The translations under genes and the position numbers were made by a program. Shown in pieces: positions 7,159 to 8,003 of a stretch of 8,003 nt of DNA. Positions within the stretch are counted from its first letter, which is position 1. Every line of letters starts with the position of its first letter. The DNA comes from an uncultured Lentisphaeria bacterium (GTDB lineage: Bacteria; Verrucomicrobiota; Lentisphaeria; Victivallales; Victivallaceae), in the NCBI GenBank assembly GCA_903821255.1, contig CAIJKT010000951.1, positions 1 to 8,003 of the forward strand, written 5' to 3'. The notes under the pieces are model-generated. The model did not search any database, was not told where the DNA came from, and saw nothing but the letters and a program-made list of their open reading frames with translations.

Positions 7159-7244
7159 GAGGAGAATACATGTTTAACCACGAAAGACACGAAAAAGCAC
7201 GAAAAAAATCAGTCAGCGAATTGCGGCGGGTATTCCCGCAATAA
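7159..7244 (+). other. Strong ribosome binding site and ATG leading into the repeat, 24-codon frame
   Basis: GAGGAG (7159-7164) sits five bases before ATG 7170. The frame runs MFNHERHEKARKK, then a hairpin-encoded tail, to TAA at 7242-7244, 24 residues in all. Nearly all of the peptide is translated repeat and hairpin, so it is probably not a functional protein. More likely the signal once served a gene start and was separated from it when the element at 7174 was inserted, or it arose by chance. A leader peptide is a less likely alternative. Confidence 0.3.
7174..7208 (+). repeat. Left terminal inverted repeat of the element
   Basis: It begins TTAACCACGAAAGACACGAA and continues with a third CACGAAA unit and an A run. 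It contains three tandem CACGAAA-type units (7179-7208). Against the reverse complement of 7341-7371 it aligns over about 31 bases with four mismatches and one single-base gap. Confidence 0.7.
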
Positions 7245-7254
7245 TTCGCTGACT
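7211..7254. repeat. Large palindromic hairpin inside the element
   Basis: Bases 7211-7222 (AGTCAGCGAATT) pair perfectly with 7243-7254, giving a 12-bp stem. A 3x3 internal loop follows, then GCGGG (7226-7230) pairs with CCCGC (7235-7239) around a TATT loop. No T-tract follows, so it is a REP-like palindrome rather than a standard intrinsic terminator, though it could still protect or attenuate the upstream mRNA. Confidence 0.75.
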
Positions 7255-7292
7255 ACTGGTTTTACTCTGTGTTCTGCTAACTATCGGGTTAG

Positions 7293-7308
7293 TCCCGCGA
7301 CTGCGGGA
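7293..7308. repeat. Second small hairpin inside the element
   Basis: TCCCGC (7293-7298) and GCGGGA (7303-7308) form a 6-bp stem with a GACT loop. The GCGGG/CCCGC core is the same as the inner stem of the larger hairpin, suggesting that both derive from one palindromic unit. Confidence 0.55.
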
Positions 7309-7340
7309 TGACCTCTGTGGTAAAAATAGATTTAGTTTTA

Positions 7341-7371
7341 TTTTCGTGTTCTTTTGTGTGTTTCGTGGTAA
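7341..7371 (-). repeat. Right terminal inverted repeat of the element
   Basis: It reads as the inverted partner of 7174-7208: its reverse complement starts TTACCACGAAACACAC and ends in AACACGAAAA. It lacks one A of the left end's TTAACC. Confidence 0.7.
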
Positions 7372-7425
7372 GAAAATGATTTATTTCCCCCTGCGGGATT
7401 AATTGAATAGTAAAATGGTATTAAT

Positions 7426-8003
7426 ATGAAATTATCAAACAGAACCCGCTATCAGCCGGTGGATAACGGCTATGAAATCATCGGCAGCCGGGAGTTTTTC
7501 AACCGGACGCTGTATGGTGCGCATACTAATGACGATCTTCAGGAGCGGTATTTTACTTTTGCCGGAGATTTGCCACTGTTTATGGGGGCTGTTACTGATT
7601 GGACGAAAAACAACTGGGGCAATTATGCGAAGAGCGGAGTTTTGATGAGCGGGCTGGCTTTAGCGCCCGGCTTGAAAATACCCTCTTTCTATTCTCAGGA
7701 TGTGGATGTCAGTTCGCACTGGTTTCATAATTCCGAGGATATTGTCGCGGTGTTCCGCAACGGCTGGATGGAATACGAATTCTGTCAGTTCTCCCCATGG
7801 TTTCCAGTCGTCAAAGTGAATATTGCCGTATTCCCATTGATGCCGGAAGACGGCTTTCTGGTCCATTACAGAATAAAAACTGATCAACGGGTTATTTTCT
7901 GCGCCGGGTTTGGCGGAATGACTGATTTTATCAGCCGCCTGGAGTATCCGCAGATTAAAGCGCGAAATTTCAACGCTTCCGATTGCGAAAATAATATTAT
8001 AAA
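7426..8003 (+). CDS. DUF4450-like putative glycoside hydrolase, 3' truncated by the window
   Basis: The frame is open from ATG 7426 to the window end, giving 192 residues. It cannot begin further upstream in a useful way, because an in-frame TAA lies at 7411-7413. The N-terminus (RYQPVDNGYEI, 8-18; FFNRTLYGAH, 24-33; GDLP, 47-50) matches what I remember of DUF4450 proteins, which open with a Y-x-P-x-x-x-G-F segment and FNRALYG. DUF4450 proteins are found in polysaccharide-degradation loci and are suspected glycosidases; I cannot name a substrate. The visible part is probably an N-terminal beta-sandwich (for example VAVFRNGWMEYEF, 107-119) preceding a catalytic domain beyond the window. No signal peptide. 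The leader is weak: only GG at 7417-7418 as a candidate ribosome site, seven bases before ATG. It may belong to the same operon as the upstream genes, but the inserted element separates them. Confidence 0.72.
   Translation, partial: MKLSNRTRYQPVDNGYEIIGSREFFNRTLYGAHTNDDLQERYFTFAGDLPLFMGAVTDWTKNNWGNYAKSGVLMSGLALAPGLKIPSFYSQDVDVSSHWFHNSEDIVAVFRNGWMEYEFCQFSPWFPVVKVNIAVFPLMPEDGFLVHYRIKTDQRVIFCAGFGGMTDFISRLEYPQIKARNFNASDCENNII

Larger units (their letters stand above)
7174..7371. mobile_element. Compact element with terminal inverted repeats and internal hairpins, possibly non-autonomous
   Basis: About 198 bases bounded by imperfect inverted repeats (7174-7208 and 7341-7371) and holding two hairpins (7211-7254, 7293-7308), with no plausible transposase gene. 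Its inside also contains CTCTGTG (7265-7271) and CTCTGTGG (7313-7320), direct copies of a second short unit. I recall ACCACGAAAGACACGAAA-like and CTCTGTGG-like sequences as dispersed intergenic repeats in environmental bacterial genomes; this is memory, not a search. No clear target-site duplication was found. An 8-base TGCGGGAT at 7302-7309 recurs at 7392-7399, so related sequence may extend past the right end. It fills most of the 314-base spacer (7112-7425) between the amidohydrolase and DUF4450-like genes. Confidence 0.6.

Noticed and set aside
7211..7254. Intrinsic transcription terminator after the amidohydrolase gene
   Set aside because: The stem is strong, but no T-rich tract follows on the + strand; the A run on its left could give a T-tract only for minus-strand transcription, and no minus-strand gene is present.
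7174..7371. CRISPR array, suggested by the repeated CACGAAA units
   Set aside because: The units are short, tandem without spacers, and occur as inverted arms rather than as evenly spaced direct repeats; no cas gene is visible.

Overview
The window is one strand of a carbohydrate-catabolism locus. It has six protein genes, all on the + strand and mostly closely spaced; both end genes are cut by the window edges. In order they are: the C-terminal half of a GH2 family glycosidase (1-1050), a family 10-like (GHL10-type) TIM-barrel hydrolase (1163-2782), a divergent uroporphyrinogen decarboxylase/methyltransferase superfamily protein (2853-3974), a large TIM-barrel glycoside-hydrolase-like protein of uncertain family (4095-6221), an amidohydrolase_2 family metal hydrolase (6212-7111), and the N-terminal part of a DUF4450-like putative glycosidase (7426 to beyond 8003).

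This mix suggests an uncultured member of the Planctomycetota-Verrucomicrobiota-Lentisphaerota group, where poorly classified hydrolases, URO-D-like proteins and amidohydrolases are often clustered. That is inference from gene content; no phylogenetic marker is present. None of the five visible N-termini carries a signal peptide, so the visible part of the pathway is probably cytoplasmic and acts on imported oligosaccharides. The GH2, GHL10-like, 708-aa and DUF4450-like proteins would cleave glycosidic bonds. The amidohydrolase and the URO-D-like protein would handle non-glycosidic chemistry such as lactone or ester hydrolysis, decarboxylation or demethylation. The substrate cannot be read from sequence.

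Layout and regulation: spacers are 112, 70, 120, -10 (overlap) and 314 bases. The 112-base spacer before the GHL10-like gene holds a 23-base dyad (1079-1101) that could be an operator. The 708-aa gene and the amidohydrolase gene overlap by 10 bases and are probably translationally coupled. No convincing intrinsic terminator was seen. Nothing clear was seen in 7112-7158.

The most structured non-coding part is 7174-7371. It is a compact element with imperfect terminal inverted repeats of about 31 bases built from ACGAAA-type units, enclosing a long perfect hairpin and a second small hairpin. It looks like a non-autonomous mobile or palindromic repeat. It begins immediately after a strong ribosome binding site plus ATG that now leads only to a 24-codon reading frame, while the real downstream gene has a weak leader. 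Small fragments resembling the same repeat appear at the stop codon of the URO-D-like gene and in the spacer before it.
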